A stretch of 64,000 nt of DNA from Bugula neritina (taxonomy: Eukaryota > Bryozoa > Gymnolaemata > Cheilostomatida > Bugulidae): the NCBI GenBank assembly GCA_964035545.1, contig OZ037765.1, positions 34,113,504-34,177,503 on the forward strand, in the 5' to 3' direction. Positions 1-12,448 of the stretch are shown one piece after another; within the stretch, counting starts at the first letter, position 1; every line of letters starts with the position of its first letter. The position numbers were made by a program, and so were the translations under genes. A model generated the notes under the pieces. It did not search any database. It saw only the letters and a program-made list of their open reading frames with translations, and was not told the DNA's origin.

Positions 1-59
1 AGCATGCAATTTATTGTCACAGACTTTCTGAAATATGACATCACTCCCTACTCACTCAC

Positions 60-2509
60 CTCTTCTGTTGTAAACTTCTTGCAGTGAGTCATGGAGGTCA
101 CGTGTTCAATCAAACTCTCCGCCCCTCCTAGTGACACAGCCAGCTTGAATATTCTTGTTGACTCTGCAAAGATGATGCTCTCCCTTTCGCTGTGCATTTC
201 AAAGGACATCATTCCACCAAAACCCTGCCGACAGAGCGAGAAGTTGTCTTACCTGTTCATATTCTTACTAAATTGATGAATCACTGACAATGTGACTAAC
301 TCTTAACTTTTTACATCAATAGTACTTTATTTTTGATCTGTTTGGTTTATTTGTGTAATTCAAGCTAAATAAAAGCATTATTTACACAACTGACTGGAAA
401 TAAGAGACCTTTCAAAGCAGAGTTTGTTTTGTAAATTCGAAGTGCACCATGTATGTGTAGACAGATATAATGATATCCAAATTTGTGTAAATTCAACAAA
501 TAAGATGAATAACACAGCAAATTGATATATAGCTATAGTTTAGAGTATAGTCTGTCTGTTTATACATGAAGAAACAATTGTTGATTGACTTCAATATGTT
601 AGATAAATAATTCCATTGAATTTCATCAAAATCAATCACTAACTCTCACATGAACAAGTGACTGTAGAGTTACAGATAGTCTTATACCTTCATAGTCCTA
701 GAGGCTAATTTGTGTTGGGGGTGGGAAGGCAGTCCCAAATAATAAACCTTTTTAACTTTTGGGTGCTTTTCTAGAAACTTGGCCACTTCCATTGCATTTT
801 CATTATGAGTTTTCATTCTGTAAAAAGCATTAGAAAACTATCAATTTATTTATTTAAATGATTCATAGTCAGTTAATCCAATATATTGCCTTTATTAACA
901 TAAAATAAACTTGTGTACACTTTGCAAAAGTATTGAAAATAGCTAATATATATTCAATTTATTGTGATTCAATGTAGTTGTATATATAATTATAATACAT
1001 TTTAGTATTCAATTATTTGGCATTTTTATAATCTTTCATCCCATTGGCATGTTATGTTCATTTGTAATCACACCAAATCATAATTATATCATACAAACGT
1101 ACAATCGACATGCCTAAGAATACTTTAAATAATACTTTAATAAAGTTTACAACTGCATCAATAACCAATACTCTTTGTAATAAATATAAATACTGAGTAT
1201 ACACAGTTGTACTTATACAGTTATACTGCAAGTACACATGTACTAAGTGACAGCATGTAACAAGTGCCTGCCCTCCTACCTGACATGCAGTGTCCTGAGG
1301 CTCCTCAATAGACTGACACTGTTGTGGGCCGACTGAGAGATGCCCGTAAAGGTTTGCCAAGCTTTAAGCTTCCTATAATGATCAATGTTGTTGACAGTGG
1401 TACAGCCGGCTAGCAGGTCACTGTGTCCTCCCATGTACTTGGTACAGCTGTGCATCACCATGTCTATGCCATAGTCCAGGGGCGTCTGCAAAAGTATGCA
1501 CTCAGACTACCAACTGCTGCTATGTGTAGGTTAAACATGTATGAGAGAGGTAACATCTTATGGTAGTTGTTTGCTCATGCTACTTATACGTCAAGTTTTT
1601 ACTTATATTGTAAGCTAACTAATTTCAGTTTTTCAACCTAAAATCAAACTTTTTCATGCTGTTGGTTGGAGATTTAGCACACATAAGCATATATTTTGTA
1701 CCACTAATTACTGTCTCGATCTGTACCAATAAACATGCTACACACTATATTATACAGCCTTAAATATAGCTGCAAGAATTTACAGGAAGTACATGTCCAC
1801 AGAAGAGTTTACAGGAAGTACAGCGTCTGTACAGGAAGTAGCAGATGGAAGGTAAGCTACTCACAGGAAGTACAGGTAAGCTGCTCACCTGGTTGATGGG
1901 AGTTGAGAATGTTCCGTCTACGACTGTCAGGACGTTCTGCTCTCGACCAATCACAGCCAGCTTCTCGATATCCACGTACCACATCATAGGATTGCAGATG
2001 CTCTCTGCGAAGTACATCTTAGTGTTGGACTTGGTGGCGGTCCTGTACAGCTCTACGTCTGAGCTCGCATCAACATAGCTCACTTCTATGTTGAACTGTG
2101 GCATGAGGTTACGCAACGCAAAGGAAGTACCGCTATAAACGGGGGCGGAGACTACGATGTGATCTCCCGATTTCAGGAAACACATCAAAGTGTTGAAGAT
2201 GGCCCCCATCCCGCTCGGGAAGTCTACCGTGCCGACGCCGTGCTCTATCTTTGAGATTATCATAGACAATTCCTCAAAGTTTGGAGTGACCATTCTCTGG
2301 TAGATGTACGCTTCCTTGACCTGACTCACGAAGTCTTTGCATTTCTTTGTGTAGTAAGTGGAGCTGTGGTAGATGGGCGTTATGATTGGTTTACTCTGAG
2401 AAGCGTCACTTGCCCCCACCTCTAATGAAATGAGTTGTGTCGCAGAACTTAGCTTATCTACATCTCCCTCCTTGCCATAGAGAGACTCTGGTCTGCTTGG
2501 GGTATCCAT
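60..2509 (-). CDS. Cystathionine/methionine gamma-lyase family PLP enzyme (3' end outside window)
   Basis: Exons in coding order: 2509-1889, 1485-1280, 817-688, 224-60. Phases close (0, 2, 0, 0) and about 220 codons of the fold are unmistakable. The missing last exon(s) lie left of base 1. The family cleaves cystathionine or methionine at a PLP cofactor in the cytosol as a tetramer. The PLP Schiff-base lysine is predicted at residue 223, in [12 protein letters not shown], and the ring-binding Asp at 198, in VVDGTF. Exon 3 carries the family signature GLPSHPQH and exon 4 has [15 protein letters not shown]. That last stretch is closer to methionine gamma-lyase than to human CTH as I recall them, so I give no symbol. 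The ATG at 2507-2509 has a good context, and possible 3' splice sites just upstream suggest a 5'UTR intron. Oddities: the phosphate-binding YxRxxNP motif reads YQRMVTPN, and DNTF reads DGTF. Confidence 0.88.
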
Positions 2510-3477
2510 TTGAATACGTCTGCAACAAAACCATCTGCAATATGCTGGCTGTTTACAGAGTCCTCTATTAAACTTATACTCAATTTATGCTAGAAGGTAC
2601 ATTCTAATTATCTAGAACTAATTAGGAGTTGTTCCCACTAGAGGGTACATCCTTTAACCTGATTATTTAGAGCTGCCTATTGAAACCTCAAAGTTTGACT
2701 ATTGCATGAAATCAAAAGTATGCTACAGAATGACGTTGCCCAAGGAGACAGATAGTTATCGGTATTAGGTGATATATAAACACCTATTAGTAGATTTTGT
2801 AAAACATTACTTGGAAAAAATAATAAACTTTCAAACATTTTTGTGGTCACTTGTTTATTTAGAAATGAAGCAATAACAGATCAAATATATGGAATTGTTA
2901 AATTACTTGTAGACGCAAATCAGCAGGTACAAGGATGTTTAATAAACCATGGCAAGTAGCAACAGGTATATGCAAGAGGGTCTATATTCTATATGCATAA
3001 AATTATGAACCAATTTCTTTTATAACTATTTTTAGCGAATGTTTTGACAACCTAATAACAAATAATAACTTTTCCGAAAGAAGGAAAAGAAAGGAAAAAA
3101 TGAATCATTAGAAGAGTGAAAATGCTTTTAGAATATCCTGTGATGCAGCTTATGCTTCAACAAAACTCCTTAATAGTTTACACTTACAGCTTTTAATTAC
3201 TGGATACTGTGACCATCACCACAACATATTATTTATTCCAGAAATTGAAGAAAATTAGTCTCACTACTTTGACCTAAATAACAAAACTTGGTAGTGCTGG
3301 GTCTGTAGTATCAGTGTGAATGCTTGAATATAAAGATTGCTATATAATAATGAATTGAAATACAGCATGCAATATAGTGTAATATGTAAACATATAAAAC
3401 ATGATATGTGACACGGTATTAGTATATTATTGATAAATTATATAACAAATATATTATAAAGTGTTCTTAATATGTAG

Positions 3478-3880
3478 CACAATATAATATAATGCAATAT
3501 GCATTATATTATATTACAATAAGTAAGGTAATATAATACAGTAATATAATACAGTATATCATACAATACAAGATGCATTATATTATATTACAATAAATAA
3601 GGTAATATAATACAGTATATCATACAATACAAGATAATATAATGCAAGATGCAATATATCATATTACAATAAGTAAGGTAATATAATACAGTAATATAAT
3701 ACAGTATATCATACAATACAAGATGCAATATATTATATTACAATAAGTAAGGTAATATATTACAGTATATCATACAATACAAGATAATATAATGCAATAT
3801 GCAATATATTATATTACAATAAGTAAGGTAATATAATACAGTAATATAATACAGTATATCATACAATACAAGATAATATA
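3478..3880. repeat. AT-rich tandem array
   Basis: Imperfect long-period repeat built from elements such as ggtaatataatacagta and tatcatacaatacaagat, repeated about five times with internal deletions. It lies in intergenic DNA and has no coding potential. Confidence 0.8.
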
Positions 3881-5094
3881 GTCTATATCCTAACCTGACT
3901 TCTCAGCTGGTGACCAACTAATGTTATACTTGAGACACGTCAAGAGTATTTATAGTATCATGTGCTTTAACTAATAGTCCAACTAATAGAAGTAGGGGGA
4001 GGGTGTCCACAGCCCACAATATGCTCCTTAAACTGAGAACTAAAGGGGAGTGAACATATCATAGGAACACATGCTGTAGACTTGCTCTAAGGAATGGGAT
4101 AGTGAGAGGCAGCCAATAGAATGAAGGCATGAAATACCAACGGAGAGGCCGAATTCACACAGCATAGTGTCTCCTCTCTAGCAATTCAGTAAATAGTGAC
4201 AGCAGATTGTGTTTAAGTTTTTGTGTTCAGAAATTGTATAAAATATTCAGACAAAAATTGCTAACAGCTTTTTAGCTAATTTCATATTTTTGAAGACACT
4301 TGTCAGTTAATCATGGATATAGAAAAAGTTTATCCGCATCCCCTCCCTCCCCACATCGCTGCATGCAATCACTCTGTCTCCACCCCCTTTAGTTTTGCCA
4401 AATATCAATTGTAAATTCAATCTATTGTTCATGCTATGTTGTAGATTTCAATAAATCACAAAACTTAAACATTATTAAAATTTGTTTCATTTGCTTATAA
4501 AAAGTTATCAGTTTTGAGTAAAATAGATCAGCTTTCAATTAAACATGGCAGTAGAATTTGCAACAATAAAAATATAACAGCTAGGGACCCCCTCGACCTA
4601 CCCTTAACTGGGACATGTTTAGTTTGAAGAACTTCGGCTAGTAGATTGTTCTACACTTGGCTAGGTTGACACTCACTGAGATTGCATAAAATAGACTATA
4701 ATAAAATAGACTATATATTAGTATACAATGTATTTATTATTCTAAGATGAGAGAAAACTCCTTCAACAAACAAGCAGAAGATAAACTGAACCACAGGACT
4801 GGATACAGAGCAGAGTTGTGGTGTATCTGACTAGACTTCAGACCAGATGGCATGGGAACAGTTGACCACCACACTGTGATAGAGGCATATGTTTACCCTC
4901 CATGTTTATGTAACTGTGACAGTTCCCACTGCAATATTTAGTATACTTTCTCAACGTTAGTTGGTTAAAACTGAAGCTGATTTGTTTTTATTAAATAAAG
5001 GTTACAATTTTAAAACATTTCCTAAATCTAGAAAACATTTTAGAAGTTATATAAGTTTGGTGATCACATATTTTTATATACCTTTTAAAAATAT

Positions 5095-5130
5095 CAGAGA
5101 TACATCAAGGAATTCTTTGATGTATCTCTG
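5095..5130. repeat. Short inverted repeat (hairpin)
   Basis: Arms of 14 bp (cagagatacatcaa and its complement) flank an 8-base centre containing GAATTC. It is isolated in intergenic DNA. Its function is unknown. Confidence 0.7.
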
Positions 5131-7017
5131 AGCTGCATGACTACATGCAAGGTGTATATTATAATATTATTCATTGCAATATACATGCTATATTATGTTT
5201 GGTGATGTAATGTGAATATAATAATGTGATATATATGATACTATAAAATAATAACGTAACATAGCATAATAACTTTAAATAAATACGTGTGAGAGTGTGT
5301 GAAATAATAAAACATATGTGCATAAGCAAGCAATTTGTTCAAAAAACAGTTCATCATAATTATATATTTTATATTATATATAATAAAACAACAATAAAAC
5401 AATAAAATATTAGACTTTTTAAGACCCAAACAAACTTTAAAAAGATTCACACATTAAATCAGAGCCACAATTGGCAGATTTGCAGTCTAACAGGTTGTAT
5501 GGTTTGTACTTTAAAGTGAATTTACTGTAGTGCAGTGTAGATGCGTATTATAAATTAAAAGACAATGTCAATTTTAAGGTTGTTTATATTATGCAGGGAA
5601 GACAATATCTATATTAAGGTCACTAAATACTTGTTTCTAAATTCATCACCACATTCTACTATAAAAGGACTTGAAAAACTTTAAAGAATTTAGGAGCTTA
5701 ATGAGCAGCTTTCACAGCTTCTTATCAGGTTTTTAATATAAACTCTAATTAATAAAGATAAGCATGTTGTATGTTTTAATCTGTTGCTAAGCAACAGCTA
5801 ACTTAGATTGTGGATGTTTATTTACTGCTGAGTTACTTTCTTCCAATTCCAATTATCAGTCAATGACATTATAAAAAAGGGGGTTTATTATTAAAATATT
5901 CATATTTGTCAAGTGAGATATGTAAATATTTAAACTTCAAGGGTTCTACTTTAACTTAGCAAATATACTACTACCTCAAACAAAAACCACAGAAAGAACT
6001 AAGAGAAACAGGCTATATTAATCTGCAAAGATTTGCTAACTCTTTGAACCCCCATAAAGTGTATAATAAGAATTCTCTGATCAGTTAACTCATTCAAGTT
6101 GTTCATAAAATGCAACTGAATCAGTAGAACTGCTGTGTGTAGACAAAGTTTCCAGTATGTAAGTCATGAGGACAGACAACTCCGTATAGTATATTTCTAA
6201 GGTCAGATAAATCTTGTTACAAGCAGAACAAGGTTTAAAAATTATCAGCTGTATAACTGTATAAACACTTGTAAGTTGCTACAACACTCAGTAACAGGTA
6301 AATATGATATGGTACTTTAGAGTTATCCTACACTCTCACTTAGTCATTCCAACAATTCTCCAGCGTGCTTTTTATAGGTTTATAATTTTAAACGTAAATT
6401 TTCATGTAAAAATGTCACCTTTGAACCAAAATTCACGTAAAATTCTGCCTACCATTACAACTAACTTTTGTAAAGCTAAAAGACTGCTTATGAAGCCAAT
6501 TCTAAAAACATTGCATAAATTTGCATATAAATCTTTAGTTTCTTTTTCAGCAAAACCAAGTCTTTTTGTGAAGATGAAATACAAAACATAGCAGAGTTAG
6601 CTTGTAGATAATTGCTAGCTGTCTGTTATTATGTAATAAATAATCCTAAGTGCTTTTGCAGTTTGAATGGAAGTCATAATGATACATTCTATAACACTGT
6701 ATAAGAATTGAATACAAAAATTTATTTCTGGCCCACATCTTGTAGTTTAGTTTTATAATTTGTTGATGATATAAAGAAAATTTATTAAAAGTACAATAAA
6801 AATGGGCAGGCTATAAGGCAAGCAGTGTTAGACCATATAGAGTAATTATATTGTTTAACATGAATAGATGTATTGATTTAATAAGAATGTATATAATATA
6901 ATAGCTCAGCAAACAAATGAAATGCTTGCAGCTTTATGCTGACTAGCAAACTAGTAGCGCTTTAGATTTACATTCTGGCAGCGGTGGCGTGTAGAATGGG
7001 TAATTATCAGTTATATA

Positions 7018-7796
7018 TAATATATAATACTATACAGTAATACTATATGGTAGTACTATACAGTAATACTATATAGTAATACTATACAGTTATACTATAC
7101 AGTTATACTATACAGTAACACTATACAGTGATACTATACAGTGATACTATACAGTGATACTATACAGTAATACTATACAGTAATACTATACAGTGATACT
7201 ATACAGTAATACTATACAGTTATACTATACAGTAATACTATACAGAGATACTACACAGTAATACTACACAGTAATACTATACAGTAATACTATACAGTAA
7301 TACTATACAGTAATACTTTACAGAGATACTATACAGTAATACTATACAGTTATACTATACAGTAATACTACACAGTAATACTATACAGTAATACTATACA
7401 GAGATACTACACAGTAATACTATACAGTAATACTATACAGTAATACTATACAGAGATACTACACAGTAATACTACACAGTAATACTATACAGTAATACTA
7501 TACAGATATACTACACAGTAATACTATACAGTAATACTATACAGTAATACTTTACAGAGATACTACACAGTAATACTATACAGTAATACTATACAGTAAT
7601 ACTTTACAGAGATACTATACAGTAATACTATATAGTAATACTATACAGTGATACTATACAGTGATACTATACAGCAATACTATACAGTATAACTATACAG
7701 TAATACTATACAGTAATACTATACAGTAATACTATACAGAGATACTACACAGTAATACTATACAGTAATAATATACAGTAATACTATATAGATAAA
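7018..7796. repeat. 13-bp minisatellite
   Basis: About 60 copies of a 13-bp unit close to acagtaatactat, with variants carrying gagat or gttat. It lies about 560 bp upstream of the dioxygenase start codon. Confidence 0.9.
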
Positions 7797-8361
7797 ACCT
7801 GGGACTGCAAGCTGTGTAATACAATATTCAAGTTGTATAAACAACAACATAACATTACAGGAACTTGTCATACTGTGACATGTGGCAGCTCTCTCAAGCT
7901 GAAACAATATTATACAACATCATAGCTTAGAAGTTGTTTACAAAGTCAAGTTTCAAATCCTGGCAGATATCTCCCACTTTGTCTCCAGCTCAGACAGCTC
8001 TGTGAAAGTCTGCTGTTGCTTTGTTTCTTTAACTGAATTTACACCTTTTGGTTTGGAGCCCGAGGTGAACCTCCCAACTTTGAGAGTCATAATCAAATAC
8101 TGGATATTACACAGTTTATACCTGCACATACCGAGTATACAGAATTATGAAAAGTTGACACATGTTTATGCCGGGATATCAACATAGTCACGGTGTTTAT
8201 GAACAAATGTGCAAATATGTTGAGGAATTTAAACTTTTTGCAGGCAGCTGTACCAAAGGTCAATCTGCCCATCTCCGTCAGCAGTATAAAACTCGGTGAG
8301 GAAGCTGATAACGGCTTCATTGTCAGAACTCGTCTGCTCAGTGAACTGAAAGTAATTCAAG

Positions 8362-9287
8362 ATGGCTGACGAAGTGACAATGGATACTTTGTTTGGCAAC
8401 TTTGGAGTAGAGATTAAATCCGCGTCAGTCGTAGAAAACTCAAGAGTGGCGGTAGAGTGGAGTGACGGGTCAGCCACTAGCCTGTACCCCATGCTGATGC
8501 TGCGAGACTGCTGTCCGTGCGAGAAATGCTTCAACCCGGTTGTCAACTCGAGACTCATTCTCTTTGAGCATCTCCTGGAGTCCAGTTGCAGCGTCTCACA
8601 GCTCAACTATGAGGTTAGTCTGGAATATTCTCTACACATTAGAACACATGACATCATTATATCTGTATTATGTTCTATATTATTATTATTATTTTAATGC
8701 AATATGGTATATTAGAATATAATATAATATAATATAGTATAATATATTTATATTACTTAAACTGATATATTATAGTATAAAATAAGATAAATATAGGCTA
8801 CATAATGTAATAATGATACAAAATGCTACAATACCAATTTAGCAATAAAACAACTTCAGGATATAACTAAATTATAGGAACTCCATGTTTATATCAAAAA
8901 CTCTAAATTTCAGCTAAAATTTAGCAGGAAATAATGTACCTATTTGTATTCATCAGAAAGCTATATTATATTAACTTAATTATATAGAGTACAGCATTAG
9001 ATAACATAGGTCATAGGTTATAACGATGTCACTGTAGACTGACTGTGTCAACATAGAGTGGCTGGACGGTCACCAGAGTGTCTACAGCGCGGAGTGGCTC
9101 TACAGAAGGAGGTTAGAAAGAGAGGCTATAGAGAAGAGACTGGAGAGCGTCTACACGGCTGTCGTGGACACTCCCTGGACCGGCAGCACACCATCTGAGA
9201 TCATCAAGTCAGCCAAGTATGACGAGGTAGAGTTGTTCTCTCTCTATATGCAACATATTGTGGTGGTACTAGTGTTTATATATACTA

Positions 9288-9371
<84 letters not shown>

Positions 9372-9597
9372 ATAGGTATACGAGAAACATTGTTATTTAT
9401 TACTTTATTAGGTAAAGTAATTACACTGATATTTCGGGTACCACTGTACCCATCTTCAGAGTAGCAATGAATTGCTACTCTGAAGATGGGTACAGTGGTA
9501 CCTGAAATATCAGTGTAATTACTTTACTTAATAAAGTAATAAATAACAATGTTTCTCGTATACCTATTTATAATCAAATTGCTAGCTCGTAAAGATA

Positions 9598-9659
<62 letters not shown>

Positions 9660-9959
9660 AATATATATATATATATACATATATATCTCAATCTGTGAAC
9701 AGCAGCTGTTTCGGGATTTGTCCCCTCATCAGCACAGAACAGGGTACCATGGCCCACACCTTCGCAATAGTAAAACTTATAGTTTTACTAAAGCATATTT
9801 AAAAGGTGTGTAAACTCAAGCCAGAGTGCTCAAGTGACTCTAGGGGTTGCCCAGGAGTCACGAGCATTGCAAAATGCTAGCAGCTTGAGTTTGTGACCAT
9901 GGTGAGAGTGCTCAATCATTTAATGTCATTGCTAAGCATTAAATGAGAGCGTAATATAT

Positions 9960-9996
<37 letters not shown>

Positions 9997-10004
9997 ATAT
10001 TATA

Positions 10005-10051
<47 letters not shown>

Positions 10052-12448
10052 TAATATCAATGTTATATTAGAGGCCAGTGCTTACATACACTAAAAGACT
10101 ATAATATGAAGGAGGATACGTTATTCACTGTTAGATCCTGAGTGACCCCCAGAAAGTCGTAGAGTTTACCGAGTGTATGATAAAGGACGGAGTGTTTGTG
10201 ATCCAAGAGGCACCAGACAGACACTGCCTGGTGGAGTTTCTCAAAACCATCGGCGCCAAGCACCAAGGCACCCACTACGGCGACAACGAGTGGGTCATCA
10301 AAAACGTCCCGACCAGCAAAGACCTGCCCAACTCCAGTAAGAAACTGGAGCTTCACATTGACATGCCATATCTCGCCAAGCCACAGCAGGTACCTGTCAT
10401 ATGGTGTCACATGTTATATGGTGTTACATGTCATACAATATTACATGTTGCACAGGGCCACAATATTACAATGTTCCAGTGTCACACAATGTTCCAGTGT
10501 CACACTATCATGCAGTATCATATAACAATAATTTATGTAGAAATTTTAAATAGAGTTGAAAGAAATTTATAGTCAACATAATTATATTAAAGCACATTAA
10601 ATATAGCAGTTGCAGTATGTTTCTGGAGTGGTATTCGGTTTTGAAATTTATTATAAGCAGCCTCTCCCCATTTCTTAAGTTCTGGCAGGTGGGCGGTGTT
10701 TCTATTAGCCTGAGAAACATAAACTCATAACTTAAAATTCTGCATAATAACTATTGAAGCTACAGACTGAAACGTAACTGAAACCATTGCTACACTTTTT
10801 CGTGTGATAGTTTGTACAATACAGGCTGGTGATGACTTTTAAACTTCTCTTATAGCTTCAGCTCCTGCACTGTCTAATACAATCAGAAGATGGGGGAGAG
10901 AACAAGCTGTCCGATGCCCTCAAGGCAGCTCTGATACTGAAGGAGAAGAAGCCGGACTATTACAGATTACTCAGCACTGTTGAGGTTGACTTCCAGTTTA
11001 TTAAGAAGTACAAGGGGGCACAACACTGGCTCATCTGTAACAGAGCCCCTGTCATACAGTGAGCATAACTCCTACAATTCACCTTCCTACAGTCTTTAGT
11101 CTGAGAATATGCATGTGATTATCGAACTGTAGTAAATGTCACCATAATATGTAGTAGGAGTGTATTAGCCCAGTGCAATACTATAGGGTACATCTATATA
11201 GTGAAGCATATATTTTGTGTCAATGGACTAAATTAAAGATTAGTATGATGGAAGATTTTCCTGCGATAATAACTGACATCTAAACTGATTCCCAGACAAA
11301 ATGCAGACATCAGTGTCCTGTTTAGAAATTCTATAGCTTGTTCCAAAGACATACGAACTACATTATGTTGATGGAATAACTCAATAATTTCTACATATTG
11401 GGTTATCAGAGATACAAACTTGGCTACTGATATTTTAGAGAAGACCCCAAAACAGGACTACCTACTCTTTGTCGGTTTGCAGCAGAAGTGCGCTGTTCCT
11501 CTTTCAACCAGCCTATTGATGTGGTGGAGGCGTGGTTTGAAGCGTTCCGTTACTACTGGAAGATTTTAGAATCCAATGCTATCTTCATCAAATCACAGCC
11601 AGGTTGAGTTTTGATTCACTAGCTGACGTCTTTCATGAAACTAGTTTATCACATAATGTAACAGCTTTAGCTATTCTGTAACAGTATATAACTTGTTTCT
11701 AATATTTAAACTCATATTCAATTAAATTCTAATCAGCATTCGGAAAGAAGACTTGGCTGACAGTTTTGAACATGTTTTTTATAACCAAGTGTTGCAGTAT
11801 TGTTGTTATTGTTATTGTTGTTGTTGTATTGTTGCCCTTTCAAGATGTGATCCAAAGGGCCTTGTTCTACTGGACAAACTCTATCCCCCTAGACACACTT
11901 TGCCGCACCGTAGGTCGTAATGTAAAATCGCAGCCGTTTTTCAAATGTCTGAGTTTTCTTTATGGCGTTGTGGTTCATTGGGATCAAGAACTTCTTGATT
12001 AAAAAAATTTGCGGCTGACTTCTATATGGATAGGAGGTCGCCCAAGTAAATTCATTGGATTTAAATATCTAATGAGATGCCATAGATAATACCTAATAGC
12101 GAACTTTGAGAACTTCAGCCCGTACACATTAAAAATGGCTGACATTTCGCGGCCTATGGTGCGGCATTAAAGTGTCTCTAGGAGGGGGGGGGGAGGTGAG
12201 TAATAGAAGTTCTTTTCTTGTTACACTGAAGTTATCCCCCCTGAGAGCTGCATGTTTATATCAGTAGGTGTATTACAGGAGACATTCTGGCCTTCAACAA
12301 TGGCAGAGTGATGCACGCCAGGGAAGCATTCAACAGTCAGCAAGCTCGGCAGCTGGAAGGAGTGTATGCAGAGTGGGATTATCTTTTGTCAGCATGGAGA
12401 ATGGCCAAAGTGAAACTGAGCAAACAAGTAGCCAATGGGCATTGCTAG
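8362..12448 (+). CDS. BBOX1: Gamma-butyrobetaine / trimethyllysine dioxygenase family protein (BBOX1-like)
   Basis: Exons: 8362-8613, 9038-9226, 10135-10389, 10856-11058, 11439-11602, 12279-12448. The total is 1233 nt, or 410 aa with all phases closing; human BBOX1 has 387 aa. The family is Fe(II)/2-oxoglutarate oxygenases acting in carnitine synthesis. The N-terminal zinc site is present: C51, C53 and C56 in RDCCPCEKC, with His96 in WLDGHQS. The iron facial triad is predicted as H221-I-D223 (exon 3) and H367 (exon 6), and R378 matches the 2-oxoglutarate-binding Arg. An in-frame TAA nine bases upstream fixes the ATG, in context CAAGATGG. Domain order and exon 2 favour BBOX1 over TMLHE, but parts of exons 4-5 have drifted, so the exact substrate is inferred. 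Introns hold a hammerhead/palindrome patch (intron 2) and a MITE (intron 5). Confidence 0.88.
9291..9366. repeat. (TA)n tract left of the palindrome
   Basis: Nearly pure TA dinucleotide tract directly bordering the 206-bp palindrome in dioxygenase intron 2. Confidence 0.9.
9367..9572. repeat. 206-bp near-perfect palindrome (foldback element)
   Basis: The two arms, about 103 bp each, are almost exact reverse complements meeting near 9469/9470 (agtagcaat / attgctact). I see only a few differences, for example accc versus acct. Each arm reads CTGAAGA, then the inverted GGGTAC/GTACC, then GAAA. TA tracts flank both sides. It has no coding capacity and is probably a foldback or inverted terminal copy of a mobile element. 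Confidence 0.88.
9598..9690. repeat. (TA)n tract between palindrome and hammerhead
   Basis: Interrupted TA dinucleotide tract. It ends one base or so before the 3' strand of hammerhead stem I. Confidence 0.85.
9692..9738 (-). ncRNA. Type I hammerhead ribozyme
   Basis: Read on the minus strand from 9738 to 9692, all hammerhead parts occur in order. Stem I 5' strand is TCTGTG, followed by core CTGATGA. Stem II is GGGG/TCCC (one G-U pair) with loop ACAAA. Core GAAA follows, with its last A opening stem III. Stem III is ACAG/CTGT with loop CTG. The cleavage triplet is GTT, then stem I 3' strand CACAGA pairs with TCTGTG over 6 bp. Every invariant core base is present. Hammerheads of this short-stem-III kind are known from Penelope-like elements and retrozymes in invertebrates. 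It lies antisense to the dioxygenase gene, inside intron 2. Confidence 0.85.
9739..9954. mobile_element. Non-coding flank of the hammerhead element, with internal inverted repeats
   Basis: Adjacent to the hammerhead is about 210 bp of unique sequence holding imperfect inverted repeats: gtgctcaagtgactc against gagtcacgagcat, actcaag against cttgagt, and accatgg motifs near both ends. It ends in another TA tract. This looks like the body of a small non-autonomous retroelement or a Penelope-like fragment. No open frame is visible. Confidence 0.45.
9955..10042. repeat. (TA)n tract right of the hammerhead element
   Basis: Interrupted TA dinucleotide tract closing the repeat-rich patch of dioxygenase intron 2. 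Confidence 0.85.
11885..12190. mobile_element. Probable MITE with terminal inverted repeats
   Basis: The left end (ccccctagacacactt, then gccgcaccgtagg) and the reverse complement of the right end (cctagagacacttt, then gccgcaccatagg) match over about 55-60 bp with scattered differences. The internal 190 bp is non-coding. It sits in dioxygenase intron 5. I could not define a target-site duplication, so the superfamily is unknown. Confidence 0.55.

Larger units (their letters stand above)
2510..8361. other. Intergenic region between two divergent genes
   Basis: AT-rich sequence between the lyase gene and the dioxygenase gene. I see no exon with conserved coding character here. It holds an AT-rich tandem array (about 3478-3880), a short perfect inverted repeat (5095-5130) and a large 13-bp array (about 7018-7796). 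A possible 5'UTR exon of the dioxygenase gene begins after a polypyrimidine/AG site near 8242. Confidence 0.6.

Noticed and set aside
1845-2078. Plus-strand 77-aa open frame
   Set aside because: Antisense shadow of lyase exon 1.
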